DNA of 64,000 bases from NCBI RefSeq assembly GCF_018873765.1, contig NC_057923.1, positions 7,142,413 through 7,206,412 on the forward strand, written 5' to 3'. This document shows positions 10,590 to 21,880 of this stretch, piece by piece (positions within the stretch are counted from its first letter, which is position 1; every line of letters begins with the position of its first letter). Origin of the DNA: Telopea speciosissima. Lineage: Eukaryota > Streptophyta > Magnoliopsida > Proteales > Proteaceae. The notes beneath the pieces are model-generated. The model had not been told where the DNA came from and searched no databases. It saw only the letters and a program-made list of their open reading frames with translations. Both the position numbers and the translations under genes were made by a program.

Positions 10590-12060
10590 CTTGATGAATT
10601 GTTTTTTGTTACCTGGAAAAATTTGCAGAAACTTTGACTCCATTTATCTCAAGTTTTGGTTGGGGAATTCAGGGAATAAGAATAATTCCACCCTAATTGC
10701 TTGGGACAAAATGTGTCTTCCGAAATCCCAAGGTGGTTTAGGCTTTCGCAAGGCAGAACACCATAATGAAGCCCTTTTGTTAAAACTGGGGTGGAGGGTA
10801 ATCTCTGAACCTCATTTCCTGTGGTCTCGGATTTTGCAAGTCAAGTACTTCCCTAAGGTTACCTTTTTTTTACCCCAGAACCCGATTAAGAAAAGGTTCT
10901 CGAGTTTGGAATAGTATTTCTCATATCATTCCCCTCCTGGAAGGGATGGTGATTAGGAAAGTTGGGAATGATGAACACTCTTACTTTTGGACTGATCGGT
11001 GGATACCTTCCAAGCCTATGTGTCTTTTAAACTATGTCATTTCTCCATTATCTTCTTCTAACAAGGGGTCCTCAATAGCTAATCTTGTTTCAGAGGAGGG
11101 AAGATTTCCATCACAAATAACTAATTTGTTACCTGCAAACATATCCCCTCTGCTTCTTAATTTTAATTTTTCTAATTCTGATGATTGGTGGTTTTGATCT
11201 TTGGCCAAAGATGGCAAATTTAATACTAAACTCGCTGCTAGATCTCTAATCTCTCTCACTGCCACTTCTAGTTATTTTCTTTCCTCTTGGTGGAATTTCT
11301 TTTGGAAACTTAAGATTCACCCCAAATTAAAATTTTTTTTTCTGGCGTGTGCTAAATGCAGGACTTCCTATCAAAGCTTTTATTTCCAAATGGCTTCAGA
11401 TCGACCCTACCTGTGTTTTTTGTGGAGATTGTATTGAATCCTATTGGCACTTATTTCTATCTTACGATTGGGTCAAACACATCTGGGTCGCCAGACCCCT
11501 GGGATTAAGAATTGAGTTCCTGGCCAATGCTTTTTTGAAAGATCTTTGTCTCAATCTTTTGTCTTCTCGCCAGTTAGACAAGCGCTCTATCATCTGAATT
11601 TTTGAGGTATTTATTATTACTTGTTATTTTTATCTGGGCTATTAGAAACAAAGTTGTTATTGGTTCTGAAAAACCAAATGCAAGTTGGGTTCTTAAACAG
11701 GTTACTCATTGGATAGCAAATCTTAATATTTTTCCCCCCACCTCTTTCTTCCCATCATGTAACAGAGAATTCTGAGGAGTTGTGCACCATTTCTAGTTGG
11801 TCTTCACTTCCAATGCTTAAACATCCTGTTTTAATTTGTGCAGGCTTCTAGATTCTAGGAGTAAATCTGGCAGGCTGGTCGTAGATTTTTTTGTTAGATG
11901 GAAGATTTTTGTTCCTAGCCGCAGGGTATATTACAACTTCATCTTTTTTGGAACCAGAACTTTTCAGTATTAGAACGGGCCTCGACCATCTGCCAGCATA
12001 GGGTTGAAGATAAAAGAAGTGTGGTGCTACAATCAATCGATCACTGATGTTCTTCCATCT
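10590..12060 (+). pseudogene. L1-type LINE pseudogene (ORF2 C-terminal region)
   Basis: This is the 3' part of a non-LTR retrotransposon ORF2. Frame one reads AWDKMCLPKSQGGLGFRKAE then LLLKLGWRVISEP.FLWSRIL, a block found after the reverse transcriptase of plant L1 elements. After a shift near the T-run at 10862 come VIRKVGNDEHSYFWTDRWIP, WNFFWKLKIHPKLKFFF and the zinc-binding zf-RVT motif CVFCGDCIESYWHLFL. Traces of the RNase H-like region follow to about 12060. At least three frame changes and several stops make it dead. The endonuclease and core RT are missing upstream, so it is a 5'-truncated copy. The poly(A) end was not located. Confidence 0.85.
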
Positions 12061-12379
12061 CCAACTAATGATCCTTGAACTTGGTATCTTATTAAAGACT
12101 TGGTATATATAAGTAATAGGAATCCTAAAATCTCATATGATATGATGGACAAATTTTGTTTAGCCATTGCACTGAACCTAGCTGTATATGCACAAGCCAA
12201 AAATCATGTATATATCTCCTTGGTTTATTCTTAATAGCTTTTTTTTAGCATAAAAAAAAATTGTCTCATGCATTGGGTATGCGTTTTTTTCTTTTTTTTT
12301 TCTAACTACCACTGCTAAATATTTTAATTTTATTATTAAATGCAACAGGATTAGAGCTATTAGCTATGTGTGGATGGAT
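12061..12379. other. Intergenic, no gene seen
   Basis: AT-rich, T-runs; probably the eroded 3' flank of the LINE. Confidence 0.35.
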
Positions 12380-12641
12380 AGCAAATTAAGCTAGAGTATT
12401 TAGGTTTCTACCACCCAAAAATATATATATAAAAAAACCCTAGAGAATTTAGGTCTTTAACGGCCTAACAGGTCCCTTGAGCATGTGTTTTGACTTGTAA
12501 TACTATTCTCATGTCATGTCCCCGTGCTAGATACTACCGCTAGCTAGCTCAAAACAAACGCAAATTTCAAGCTTTTGCCAGAGTCTTATTGTAGCTTACA
12601 ATGGCCATGCGGTTAAGAAAGACACAAACGTACACTCTTCT
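12380..12641. repeat. Copy 2 of a dispersed direct duplication
   Basis: Partner of 9854-10072, described there. This copy contains extra AT-rich sequence near 12418-12440. Confidence 0.65.
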
Positions 12642-12699
12642 ATCTCTTCGTGGTCTTATATTTTAATGTGAATCAAAAATGAATCACACTGCTTTTTCT

Positions 12700-13404
12700 G
12701 ATGTTGATTAGACTGGTTGCCCTGATGATCGTGAATCCTGATGAGGCATAAAACACCCCACCTATCAGAGGCTGCCACGTGGCCGATCCGACCTCAATCC
12801 GAGAACCGAGTTGGGCCGAGCAGGAAATTGGGCCGACCCCATATCCGATAAGTCACCTAACAAAGCCTGGTTGGTGCGAGCTTTCCGGCGGCGAGGCCGA
12901 GATTATACGGGTTAGCCAGGGAGTCCTAGCCGACCTCATGGCCGAGACCAACCTCCTCTCGGGCCGACCTCCATGGCCGACCCACGGGCCGACCTCGTAG
13001 GCCGAGCCCTCCTCCATTGAGACTCCCATAGCACCCACCAGGGATCTCAGAGACCACGTCGGCACATCCAGGGAATCACGGGATAAGGACCGAGCCACGA
13101 TCCCAGCGCAACACGAGAATCACACTCTACATGGACTCTTACCTTAATAAGAGTCCGGCCAAAAATAACTCTCCACTCCGGTCTACGCGAGAGAACCTTA
13201 GAAAGAAGGACTCCTACCATACTAGGACTCTCCCAACCGTCTCATCTCCTCCTTACTCTATAAATACCCAGGTATGGAGCTCTATTCCACATCTTGCTTT
13301 TACTCGATTCGGCGTGAAGACTCGCCACACGCCCTCTTGCGCTCATTGCTTGGTTTTGCGGGTTCATCCGGCGAACCAATGCTATCCATCGACAACTATG
13401 CTAT
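12700..13404 (+). mobile_element. GC-rich LTR-like segment
   Basis: This block is much more GC-rich than its surroundings. It has repeated GGCCGAC motifs (12946-13005), a TATA-like CTATAAATACCC at 13258-13269 and a pyrimidine-rich downstream part, the usual order in a plant LTR (U3, TATA, R/U5). It abuts the Copia RNase H remnant at 13405. Ends and target duplication could not be fixed, and no primer-binding site was seen. Confidence 0.4.
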
Positions 13405-13651
13405 CTGTCATGATTCTAATGTAATATCTTGGAGCTCCCTTAAATAAGCTATGGTGGCACGCTCAAGTATCGAAGCAAAATATAGGATTGTCACTAACAA
13501 TGCAGCCGAACTCACTTGGCTCCAATCTCTCCTCAAAGAACTCCATGTGTTCCATCCATCAAGTCCAGTCTTATGGTGTGACAATTTTGAAGTCACCTAC
13601 CTCACTGTCAATCCAGTATTTCATGCCCTCACAAATTAAGCATGTTGATAT

Positions 13652-14715
13652 CAAGGTTCTAAAACTCGGGTTTCAATTCGGTTTCGACCAGTCAAAAACT
13701 GAATTCGTCTCGATTTCGACCATATCTCGGTCGAAACCTGAAACTTTCTCCAGACTAATTCGAACATTGGTTTCGAGACCCAAAAGTTTTTTTTTTTTTT
13801 TTGCCTTGATTCTTGTTATGTTGCATATTTTTGACATTTTAAATCCATTCCATGCATTAGTTTCACATTGAGAATACTAAAAATAATACTTGTTTTGATC
13901 CAAGTTTGATACTGTATGTTGTTCTTGAACATAGTATCGAATAAGGTTTGACCGGAACATAACACCATCAATAAAAATCAGATTTAAGCAATCTTAGATT
14001 TATTAGAAAGCTTTGTTTTGATAGCTTTCCAACAAGTCTAAGATTGTTTAAATCTGGTTTATATCGAAGAAGTTATGTACCGGTTAAACTTAATTTGGTG
14101 TGCGCGAATGCTGTCAAAATCGCTCTGAATGAAAATATTTTTTTGAACATCAAACCAAATGAATATTTTACTGCATTTTTTGTTTTTAGTAATGTTTTAC
14201 CATATTAAGATTTATGGAATTTTTAGATTTGAGAAAAACCCCAGCATTAGAAAGTTGAAAATTGTATATACCGTCGAAAATCCAATTTTTGTTCTTGAAT
14301 TGGGGGTTGACTTTTTTTTCTTTTGGAATTTGATTTTTAACTATTTTTATTGGATTCAAATAGGGGGTATCTGCTTATTTATGAATAATATCTTAAGTAA
14401 ATGAAATACAAATACAAAAGCATTCACTTAAATGATATTAGACATAAATAAGTGTCTGTCTGTCCTGGTTTCTGACCTGGATACCGGCATACTTAAATAT
14501 CTGTATTGGTTTCGAATCAGGTTTCTCCAAATTTCAATGGGCATAAGTGTTGAAATTTGCAAAATTATCAACATCTCGCTCGAAATTGATCGAAACCATC
14601 GAATTCCGATTGAAATCCTGGATTTTTTAAAATCACCCTTCAATTCGTCTCGAAAACCTAAGAAATCGAATTAACTCGATGATTCAACAGGTTTCGATCG
14701 AATTCTTCTTCCATG
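13652..14715. mobile_element. hAT-type non-autonomous element inside the Copia remnant
   Basis: It starts CAAGGTTCTAAAACTC and ends TTCTTCTTCCATG, with imperfect terminal inverted repeats. The flanks GTTGATAT (13644-13651) and GTTGAAAT (14716-14723) form an 8-bp duplication with one mismatch. Copia pol reads across the empty site, which confirms the boundaries. The interior is AT-rich with TTTCGA-rich inverted subterminal regions and no transposase. Confidence 0.8.
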
Positions 14716-14782
14716 GTTGAAATTGACTTTACTTCGTTAGGAACAAGGTAGCAAAGGATGACCTTGATGTGCGCTATCTTGC

Positions 14783-14811
<29 letters not shown>
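14783..14811. repeat. (CT)n microsatellite within the Copia remnant
   Basis: About 14 CT units that now replace part of the pol C-terminal coding sequence. Confidence 0.9.
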
Positions 14812-14813
<2 letters not shown>

Positions 14814-14905
14814 CTTGGCTTTGCTACATTGATGTCCAATCTCAAGGTGTCTCCATCCTCCCTGAAATTGCAGGTACGTTTAAGGGAATATCAATCGCTA
14901 GCTAC

Positions 14906-15220
14906 CACACTCGCTAGGAACCAACATGGCATTCCTATCCTTAAGAGAAACCACGCATGTTTACGCAAGTCTCTAAAGGAAACTATGATAAGGCCTCCAA
15001 CACCAATTGTGATAAGGATGGATCATATCCTTCCATGAACAGAGGAACAAATCCTCCATCAAAGCCTCAATCATCTCCCAATCAAGATTATTAGCATTCC
15101 ATGTGTAGAGAGACAATCCCTCAATCATCTCCCAATCTGTCTAGGTACAATTCTATAAATATGGAGTGTATCTCAACACCCAAGACATATATAGTGAAAG
15201 ATATTGCATTCATGGTAGTA
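14906..15220 (+). mobile_element. Probable 3' LTR (partial) of the Copia remnant
   Basis: It follows the end of Copia pol directly and has a TATA-like CTATAAATATGG at 15153-15164, as expected for an LTR. It is interrupted at 15221-15228 by the next MITE and probably resumes at 15893. No 5' LTR is left in the window to compare. Confidence 0.45.
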
Positions 15221-15228
15221 GGTCTGAG

Positions 15229-15884
15229 CATAGTTAATTAGTAAGCTCGGATACGACAATAATATGTGAATGGTTACGTACGGCAAGTAATCGGCCTACA
15301 CGACAATAGTTCGTTTTTAAAATTTCGATTGCTCTGAAATAGTACAGGAACAAAAATACAGGTTTATCCTAGTAAAAATCAAGGAAAAAACTGATTTTTT
15401 TGCAACTAAAATCTAATCTTCTCATGCATTCATGAACACTTAAAACTAATATGGCTTTCCAATTTGAAATCATTTTCCATTCTTGTGGATCTCTACATCT
15501 AATATTAATTAAGTTTAACCATGTCTATCAAAACAAATGTTGATTGGTAATCCATCAACCACAATCTACCATAACAAATAATAGCATGTATCAGTAAAAA
15601 AGATTAATAATAAGTCGACAACCAATTAATACGGCATTTAATATGATGATTAATACATAAATATGTATTAATACAACATTTAGGTTTAGGTTTTAGTTTT
15701 TTATTTTGTTTAATTAAATTAAAATATATAAATATGTATTAATACAACAATTAATACGGCGAGTAATACGACTGCTTTTAAAAGTCACGTATGGAATTAA
15801 GCTACCCCATAGAATACAGTAAGAATCAAAAATTTGAATTATACGATCGGATACGGCAATTAATACACGAACTTACTAACTATG
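15229..15884. mobile_element. hAT-type MITE with exact 8-bp target duplication
   Basis: GGTCTGAG stands exactly at 15221-15228 and 15885-15892. The element begins CATAGTTAATTAGTAAGCTC and its other end, complemented, reads CATAGTTAGTAAGTTCGTG. 656 bp, AT-rich, with repeated AATACGAC/AATACGGC motifs and no transposase. Confidence 0.85.
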
Positions 15885-16056
15885 GGTCTGAGTGACCCAA
15901 TCGAGATCCTCTACTTCCGCCTACCCCTACTACCGCCTTGCTTGTGTGTGGGGCACACGACAGTACTGCACAGATGGAAGTAAAGGAAACTCATGGATCC
16001 GGATCCTCTACTTCTCTTACACAGTGATCAGGTCTTTTTCTATGATGGACCAAGCT

Positions 16057-16059
<3 letters not shown>

Positions 16060-16097
<38 letters not shown>
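16060..16097. repeat. (CT)n microsatellite
   Basis: About 19 CT units in pyrimidine-rich DNA that may belong to the end of the interrupted LTR. Confidence 0.9.
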
Positions 16098-16100
<3 letters not shown>

Positions 16101-17186
16101 ATAACGAAGTGATAAACTCTTCAAAAAAAATTAAACACAACAGCCCCCGTGTTGCTTCCGTACTCTGTCGCCCTCTTGATAATCATGGAAGGAAGAGTCA
16201 AATTAAATGGCTTGAGCCATGCTTTAATGTCCAACACGTGCACTACTTCTAGATCCCTCCCTACCTATTCTTCTAAACTTCTAATTAAATCCTAATCCTT
16301 CTTCTGTCCTCTTCTAATCTCTAACTAAACCACCTTTCCCAATAAACCTGGTACCACTACCACTCCTAACTCTTATAATTATACATTGAACTTAATCATC
16401 ATATTCATAGTAATTCTTTACAAATTTTACATACTTAAAGCATGTATTAACCTGTCAGATGTGTATTAACTAAGAATTTATAACCAATTACCCGTCGGTT
16501 CGATCGGATTATTTTTGTCGACGTTTTCGGAGCCAATGAGTGGTGGTCCAAAGGTATAATTAACAGTGACCTTATAGACAATGAGTGGTAAGGTGGTCCA
16601 TATTTAAGGTATAAATCAAGATTAACTGACCTTAGGTGGTCCATCTCAAAACCAAATTAAGGTATAATCAAACAGTGAATGATCAAACGACAAGATCAAA
16701 CAAATATGGGCAGTTGGGTACCCATCAAACATTAATGGTCGGTGTTTAATTACTTAATTAATTCTGACAGTTTTAAGAGTAATATTGGTTTAAAGCTCAA
16801 CTTTCTAAGTCCCCTCACCGACTTAAGAGTTCTTAAAACATAAAAAAATATACAAGTTGGGGTAATTAAACTATGGATGGGATGTAGATTGTTTATATTT
16901 GTTAGACTGTGTTGAACATTTAGTAAGAAGATTACTGAATCTTTCTTGGAGCTTTTAAAAAACCCCATCTAATTGAACTCTTCTGAGTTTCTTCTGAGCA
17001 CTCTCTGGAATTTTGAGATAAACAAATTTGGGTTCCTCGTGACGTCGTACGGTATTCGCTGTCCATTGGATCCATCTCATGTATCCCGAGATGCACGCCG
17101 AGCAACCCATTTTGATTTAAAACCTCCATGAGTTTATTTTAGTCATTACCTATAATATAATGAATTACGTAATTTTGTTGTAGAAG
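16098..17186. other. Intergenic, no gene seen
   Basis: AT-rich. Short direct repeats of a TAAGGTGGTCCAT motif occur at about 16590 and 16633. No coding similarity. Confidence 0.4.
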
Positions 17187-17883
17187 TGTTGGGAGGTATA
17201 GACTTAAAGTCTCACATTCGGTATTTTTTTTCCCATCCTTGGTGTTAATTTGAGTTACGTTATTGATGAAGCTTGATCTCAATTTAGAAAATACTGTGGT
17301 GATTCTTCGGCGGGCTGTTTCATTTTTTTTCAAAAAGCGTCAAAATAGCCTAAAAGTGCATTTATCTTTTATTCTCCCAAGTTTTCTGTCTTGTATAATT
17401 CGTTCGGTTCCTCTCATAAGGGGGCAAAAATAACCACCTTACCCCTTTGCTCAAACACACTGCCCTGGTGAGGTCCATCCCCCTCTTATTAGAGGCACTA
17501 GAGAACCTGAGAGGATAATTTTCCTCAGCACCATAGTCCCATGTAGATCTCGTCGAGATTTTCAAATTGATATGTATTTCAACATATGTTTGGTTTAGGT
17601 CTGAACCAAATCGGATGGATATTTTGGGTCTCTAGGGGCAGTTTTGTATTTTCTAAGGTTAGGATTTTCTTATATAATATTGTTATCTCCTTGAGAGATG
17701 GGTGAGAATGAGGGTTTGTATTTTTGCTTCACGAAAGTAGTGGAATTGTTGTATCGCTCGATCGTGGATGTAGCCTTCCTACTTAGGGGTGAACCACGTA
17801 AATCTTGTCTTGTGTAACTATTTTTCTCTTTTTCTTTATTTTTCTTCTGCAAAATCGTCATTCTGTGTATTGTTTTTCTAACA
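17187..17883 (+). mobile_element. Copia-type LTR, probably solo, with nested foldback element
   Basis: It begins TGTTGGGAGGTATAGAC and ends TTTTTCTAACA. It carries TATATAATATT at about 17671 and GGTGAACCACGTAAATC at about 17789, the same order as the - strand LTR at 6071-6406. No primer-binding site follows and no matching 5-bp duplication was found, so it may be a solo LTR with an eroded flank or a truncated element. A foldback element sits within at about 17403-17535. Confidence 0.6.
17403..17535. mobile_element. Degraded copy of the 26139 foldback family
   Basis: GGTTCCTCTCATAAGGGGGC on one side, and ACCCC/ATCCCCCTCTTATTAGAGGCAC and AGAGAACC on the other, match the arms of the foldback at 26139-26286 at lower identity. 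Confidence 0.5.
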
Positions 17884-19609
17884 AGTTATTGATGCAAGTT
17901 GTTGTGAACTTGGAGGACTAATGAAGGTAGCTAATATGATTAAGGAGACATTATAGCACATTGTAATGCTTATCACAAAAAGTTTGTTTTGTGATGACCT
18001 AATATTTCATGTTTGAAAGGGTAGCAAATGCAAGTGTAATTAATCAACTTCATTTGCACTAAATTAAAGGTGTCCAATTGGTATTAAGATAATCCTACAC
18101 CATCCATGAGAACTTGAACAGAAACAAGGGAATCAAACTACCAAAACGGAATCAACTACCATAACAATACTCTTATAGAACAAGTAGTCAATCACAACAT
18201 AGAAAAGGACATGTTGTTGGGCTTGCCAAGGTTTGAAATAAAGTTATATAAAAAACCCTAACACTGATAAATTGGAAAAAGAAAATAAAATGAAAAATCT
18301 TTCTGTATTAAGAATGAGAGAACTTTAATTAATTAATTCCCACTGAGTATAGCAATATAATTTTGGCACTTCATGTCATTGAAAGGGTGTTGTCCAGTGC
18401 ATAAATCTTTGGATTTGTCTAATCAAATTATTTAGTAATGAGATTTATATTTTCTAATTAATTTATAAAACAGGGTACAATTCTCCATGTTCTATAACCC
18501 TAACATTGATAAATTTATTTATTTATTGTTTAGATGTCTCAGAAATTCAATATCACTTATCTTATGAATCTAATGGTGTTCAATTCAAAAGCCCAAGTTT
18601 CTGAATGGAAAAGCCCTTCATAAGTTAAACCTGTCGCATACTACTTGACTAATGTGAGATTAAATTCCCCTCTCATTCTTGACCATAAAGTGCATTCACT
18701 GCATCATCAGAATCCTAATTGTTAGAATTTTGCTACCTTAATTAAATGCGTTTTAACAATAATAAATCTTTTGGCATAGCATATATAGCTGTGACAGTGT
18801 CGGCCGATACACATTTACAAGTACGTTGGTGGTTTTCGGCTTTTGTGTCGGTGTAGCCGACAAAGTTACAAGTAGGGCAATGGTATGGCCTAAGGCCTAA
18901 GGCCTAAGGGAGAGCAGCAAAGCAAAGAATGGAACTGAAAGAAATCACTGTTTGTGTGGGCTATAAAGTATAAATAGACCAAAAGATGTTTTTTAATAAT
19001 GGGGAATTGCACCGATCACTAATCGAAATAATCTCTCACTCACGTGCCTTTGATGAGTCCCTTGTCCCCTATATTTGCGATATTATAGTTTAGATACTCA
19101 AAACTAATATTAAATGTTTGTCATCACTCTTACTTTCACTATTATAATTAGGGTTTATGACTTCCATGAGATTTTGAATCTATATATTATTATATAGTTT
19201 CTCTTCTCTTCTTAAATTTTAGTGAATCTCCAAACTTTAATTTTGCAAGTTTGGATCGGTTGTGGGGTCCTTTTGTAGACTCCAAACTCCAATGGTGATT
19301 TGAAGAAAAGCATCTTTTATATTTGTATATTGTGATGAAACACACCATGTGGCCAAGTAAAGCTTCTCTTTTGGCCATTTTCCTTCTATCAAAAAACCTA
19401 CTTCTCTGGCATAATATGATAGTATCTAAAATTACAAAAAAATAATTATAGGTATTAGTCGGCCAAGAAAGAAAACCCACATTTTATTTTATTTTTTTTC
19501 CTTTTAATAAATAGGAAATTACCAATAAATGCCTTAATTATATTTAAAAAAATAAATAAATTAGTGTAATATTATAAAATTATTTACGTGGGCTGGGCTT
19601 TATGGTAAT
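17884..19609. other. Intergenic, no gene; small tandem repeat at 18890
   Basis: AT-rich. Three head-to-tail copies of GGCCTAA lie at about 18889-18909. No coding similarity was recognised over 1.7 kb. Confidence 0.4.
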
Positions 19610-19860
19610 TTGGATCCTCTACTGCCAAGTTATCCAATAAGACCGTGCTGCCAAGACCCAGTAAGCCAATGAATGATCGCCTTACCCCTGCTCAAATAGG
19701 TAGAGATAAGACGGTCATTTCTTGCCTTACTGTTTCTCATGTCAATGTAGCACAGGAGCTTACGAATCTACACGTGTTATGTTCCACGGCCAATTTGGAA
19801 AAGTTGTGGGGTAAGAGCCTTGACTGGTCAATGGAGATACTCCTCCTCTTGATCACGTAG
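19610..19860. mobile_element. Diverged member of the Mutator-type foldback family
   Basis: GGATCCTCTACTGCCAAG then GACCGTGCTGCC, ATCGCCTTACCCCTGC and AAGACGGTCATT follow the same order as the left arm and loop of the element at 24851-25027; the right arm has eroded. It lies about 340 bp upstream of the PRE gene TATA box and contains a G-box CACGTG at 19771-19776. Confidence 0.6.
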
Positions 19861-20200
19861 TTCAGTAGTTGTGTCTCAAGAAATGGAGAGAGAGAATCTT
19901 TAACACAGTAACAAAGAAGACACACACTCTCTCTTAAAATAAATTGATTTATAAAAATGGGTTTGTTTTTATTTAATATTATAATAAAATAACATGGGCT
20001 TGCGTGTTAAATCTGACACATATAGGCCCGGGTCGTTGGCTCAAAACTAAGCATATTTCTCCCAGCCCACATGAAACCAAACCCCAACTTGGAGACACTA
20101 AGAGAAGGACACTATGGCCTATCTCTACTCTTTAGAATCGACTCTCTCTCTCTCTCTCTTTCACAGTCTCTCTCCCTCTCACAAACATTTTCTCAAGCCC

Positions 20201-20208
20201 TATTTAAA
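20201..20208 (+). promoter_or_regulatory. Probable TATA box of PRE gene
   Basis: TATTTAAA lies about 350 bp before the ATG. It is followed by a long pyrimidine-rich leader with CT repeats, typical of plant 5' UTRs. Assigned by position and motif only. Confidence 0.45.
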
Positions 20209-20558
20209 GTCAAGTCTAGCCCACAGCTTTCTCCCATGCAATTGTCTTCTTCACTCCCTGCACCACTTCTTGTGTTATTGTGCTCTCACTCTCTATCTCC
20301 CTCTCTTTCTCTGTTTCTTCATCTTCTGCTCTCATTTTTTTCATCTACGAAGCTTTCTTATCTACCCATCTCTCCTTAACTTGTATTCTTTTAAGCTCCT
20401 TCGCTTCTCCCATTCCCTCTTTAACTTTGTGTCTGACAAGATCTCTTCTTCCCTCCATTTTTCCTTTTTAGTTCTCTTCAATCCCATCTTGACTGAGGTT
20501 TCTCACAACCCTACAACAATTCCTACTTCCTCTCTCTCTCTCTCTCTCATTCTTAAAG

Positions 20559-21043
20559 ATGTCTAGCAGAAGGTCACGTTCAAGGCAATCAGGTGTTTCG
20601 AGGATCACAGATGATCAAATCAACGATCTTGTTTCCAAATTACAACAACTTCTTCCAGAGCTTCGTGAGAGACACTCAGACAAGGTAAGTGGGTTTTTCT
20701 AAATTCTTTCTCTTCTTCTTATCTCTACAAATTTTGTGTGGTCTCTCTTAGTCCTTTTGTTTTGTGGTGTGGGACTCCAATTGTTAATTGTTCCACATGC
20801 ATAAAAACTAGAAAAGGAGAATTTTTGTTTAATTAATTATGTCTTAGTAACTAATAAGCCTTGATTAATGTCTAATTAACTTGGGTGCAGGTATCAGCAG
20901 CAAAGGTCCTACAAGAGACGTGCAACTACATTAGGAACTTACACAGAGAAGTGGACGACCTTAGCGAGCGACTATCGGAGTTATTGGCCACCACGGACAC
21001 TAGTAGTGCCCAAGCAGCCATAATTAGGAGCTTGCTTATGTAA
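20559..21043 (+). CDS. PRE: PRE/ILI-type atypical HLH growth regulator (2 exons)
   Basis: Exon 1 is 20559-20684 (42 codons, donor GTAAGT) and exon 2 is 20891-21043 (50 codons plus TAA, acceptor GCAG). They join in phase 0 to a 92-residue protein, the usual size for PACLOBUTRAZOL RESISTANCE proteins. The start [12 protein letters not shown], the helix-loop-helix (about residues 16-62, with [13 protein letters not shown] and [20 protein letters not shown]) and the invariant end IIRSLLM are diagnostic. The family lacks a DNA-binding basic region. It works in the nucleus by pairing with inhibitory bHLH proteins such as IBH1 and HFR1, which releases growth factors downstream of brassinosteroid, gibberellin and light signals. 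No lesion is seen. Which PRE paralogue it represents cannot be told from one sequence. Confidence 0.95.
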
Positions 21044-21053
21044 TAGATCAGTT

Positions 21054-21205
21054 AGAAACCTCTCTTTCTTCTTCTTTCCACTTTCCTTCTCCTCCTCTTC
21101 TTCCTTCTTCTTTCTTCTTCTTCTTCTTCTTCTTTCCACTTTCCTTCTCCTCCTCCTCTTCCCTCTTCCTTCTTTCTTTCTTTCTTCTTCTTCTTCTTTC
21201 TAGGG
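21054..21205. repeat. CTT/CCT-rich microsatellite in PRE 3' UTR
   Basis: Two imperfect (CTT)n tracts with a duplicated TTTCCACTTTCCTTCTCCTCC segment, beginning about 10 bp after the stop codon. Confidence 0.85.
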
Positions 21206-21293
21206 TATGGTATGTGGACCATACAAAAGGTTGGGTTGGATTCTAAGACATCCTTTTGCAAAGACTTGTAGTATTTAAGTCATATAATAAAAT

Positions 21294-21880
21294 AGACTTG
21301 CACTGACAAAGCCTCTCATTTCACAACTCATTTACTCGTCAATTTCAATACCTCAATAATCAAACTAGTTTTTTTTTTTTTTTAAACGCTTATTATTGTA
21401 TTTAAATAATGGGATATAAGAGAAAGACTTGCGCTGTCAAAGCCTCTCATTTCACAACTCATTTACTAGTCAATTTCAATACAACAAATTTTTTTTTTTT
21501 AAAATACTCCTTTTATTTGATTTCACGCAAATGGGTTTTAGTCACCAAATGCTTAGCTCTGTATGGCAATGTTTTGTGTTTTTTGAACGTTTTTTGATTC
21601 AATACAATTTTATGTGTTTTTGTGTTTTTTGAATATTTCTGGGTCTTGAAATGCTATATGGTAACACTAGAAAAAAATTCGTTGTATGATAACACTGGAA
21701 AAAAAAAAAAGTTTTTGTAACTAAGAAAATGTTTTTTGAGCATTTTTTGGTTCGGCACAATTTTATGTGACCGTGTTTTTTGAACATTTCTGGATTCTAA
21801 AATGCTGTATGGTAACATTGAAAAAAAATTTGTTGTATGATAACACTGGAAAAAAATAAAAAATTTCCATAACTAAGAAG
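21294..21880. repeat. Two adjacent tandem duplications
   Basis: First pair: AAAGCCTCTCATTTCACAAC to CAATTTCAATAC at about 21294-21424 and again at about 21425-21520. Second pair: CAATTTTATGTG..TTTTTTGAA..TTTCTGG to ATGATAACACTGG at about 21600-21735 and again at about 21755-21880. The repeats are diverged and non-coding. Confidence 0.75.

Larger units (their letters stand above)
13405..14905 (+). pseudogene. Copia retrotransposon RNase H / pol C-terminus, split by a MITE
   Basis: 13405-13651 encodes the Ty1/Copia RNase H core: ISWSS, then VARSSIEAKYR, AAELTWLQSLLKELHVF and SPVLWCDN. It has an in-frame TAA at 13445-13447 and a further frame change near 13635. The reading resumes after the insertion at 14716 with NKVAKDDLDVRYLAS and, beyond a (CT)n expansion inside the coding frame, LGFATLMSNLKVSPSSLKLQ, the usual end of Copia pol. 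The element between 13652 and 14715 is a later insertion. Clearly non-functional. Confidence 0.85.

Noticed and set aside
20071..20566. Long Ser/Leu-rich open frames
   Set aside because: These are the CT-rich promoter and 5' UTR of the PRE gene read as codons.
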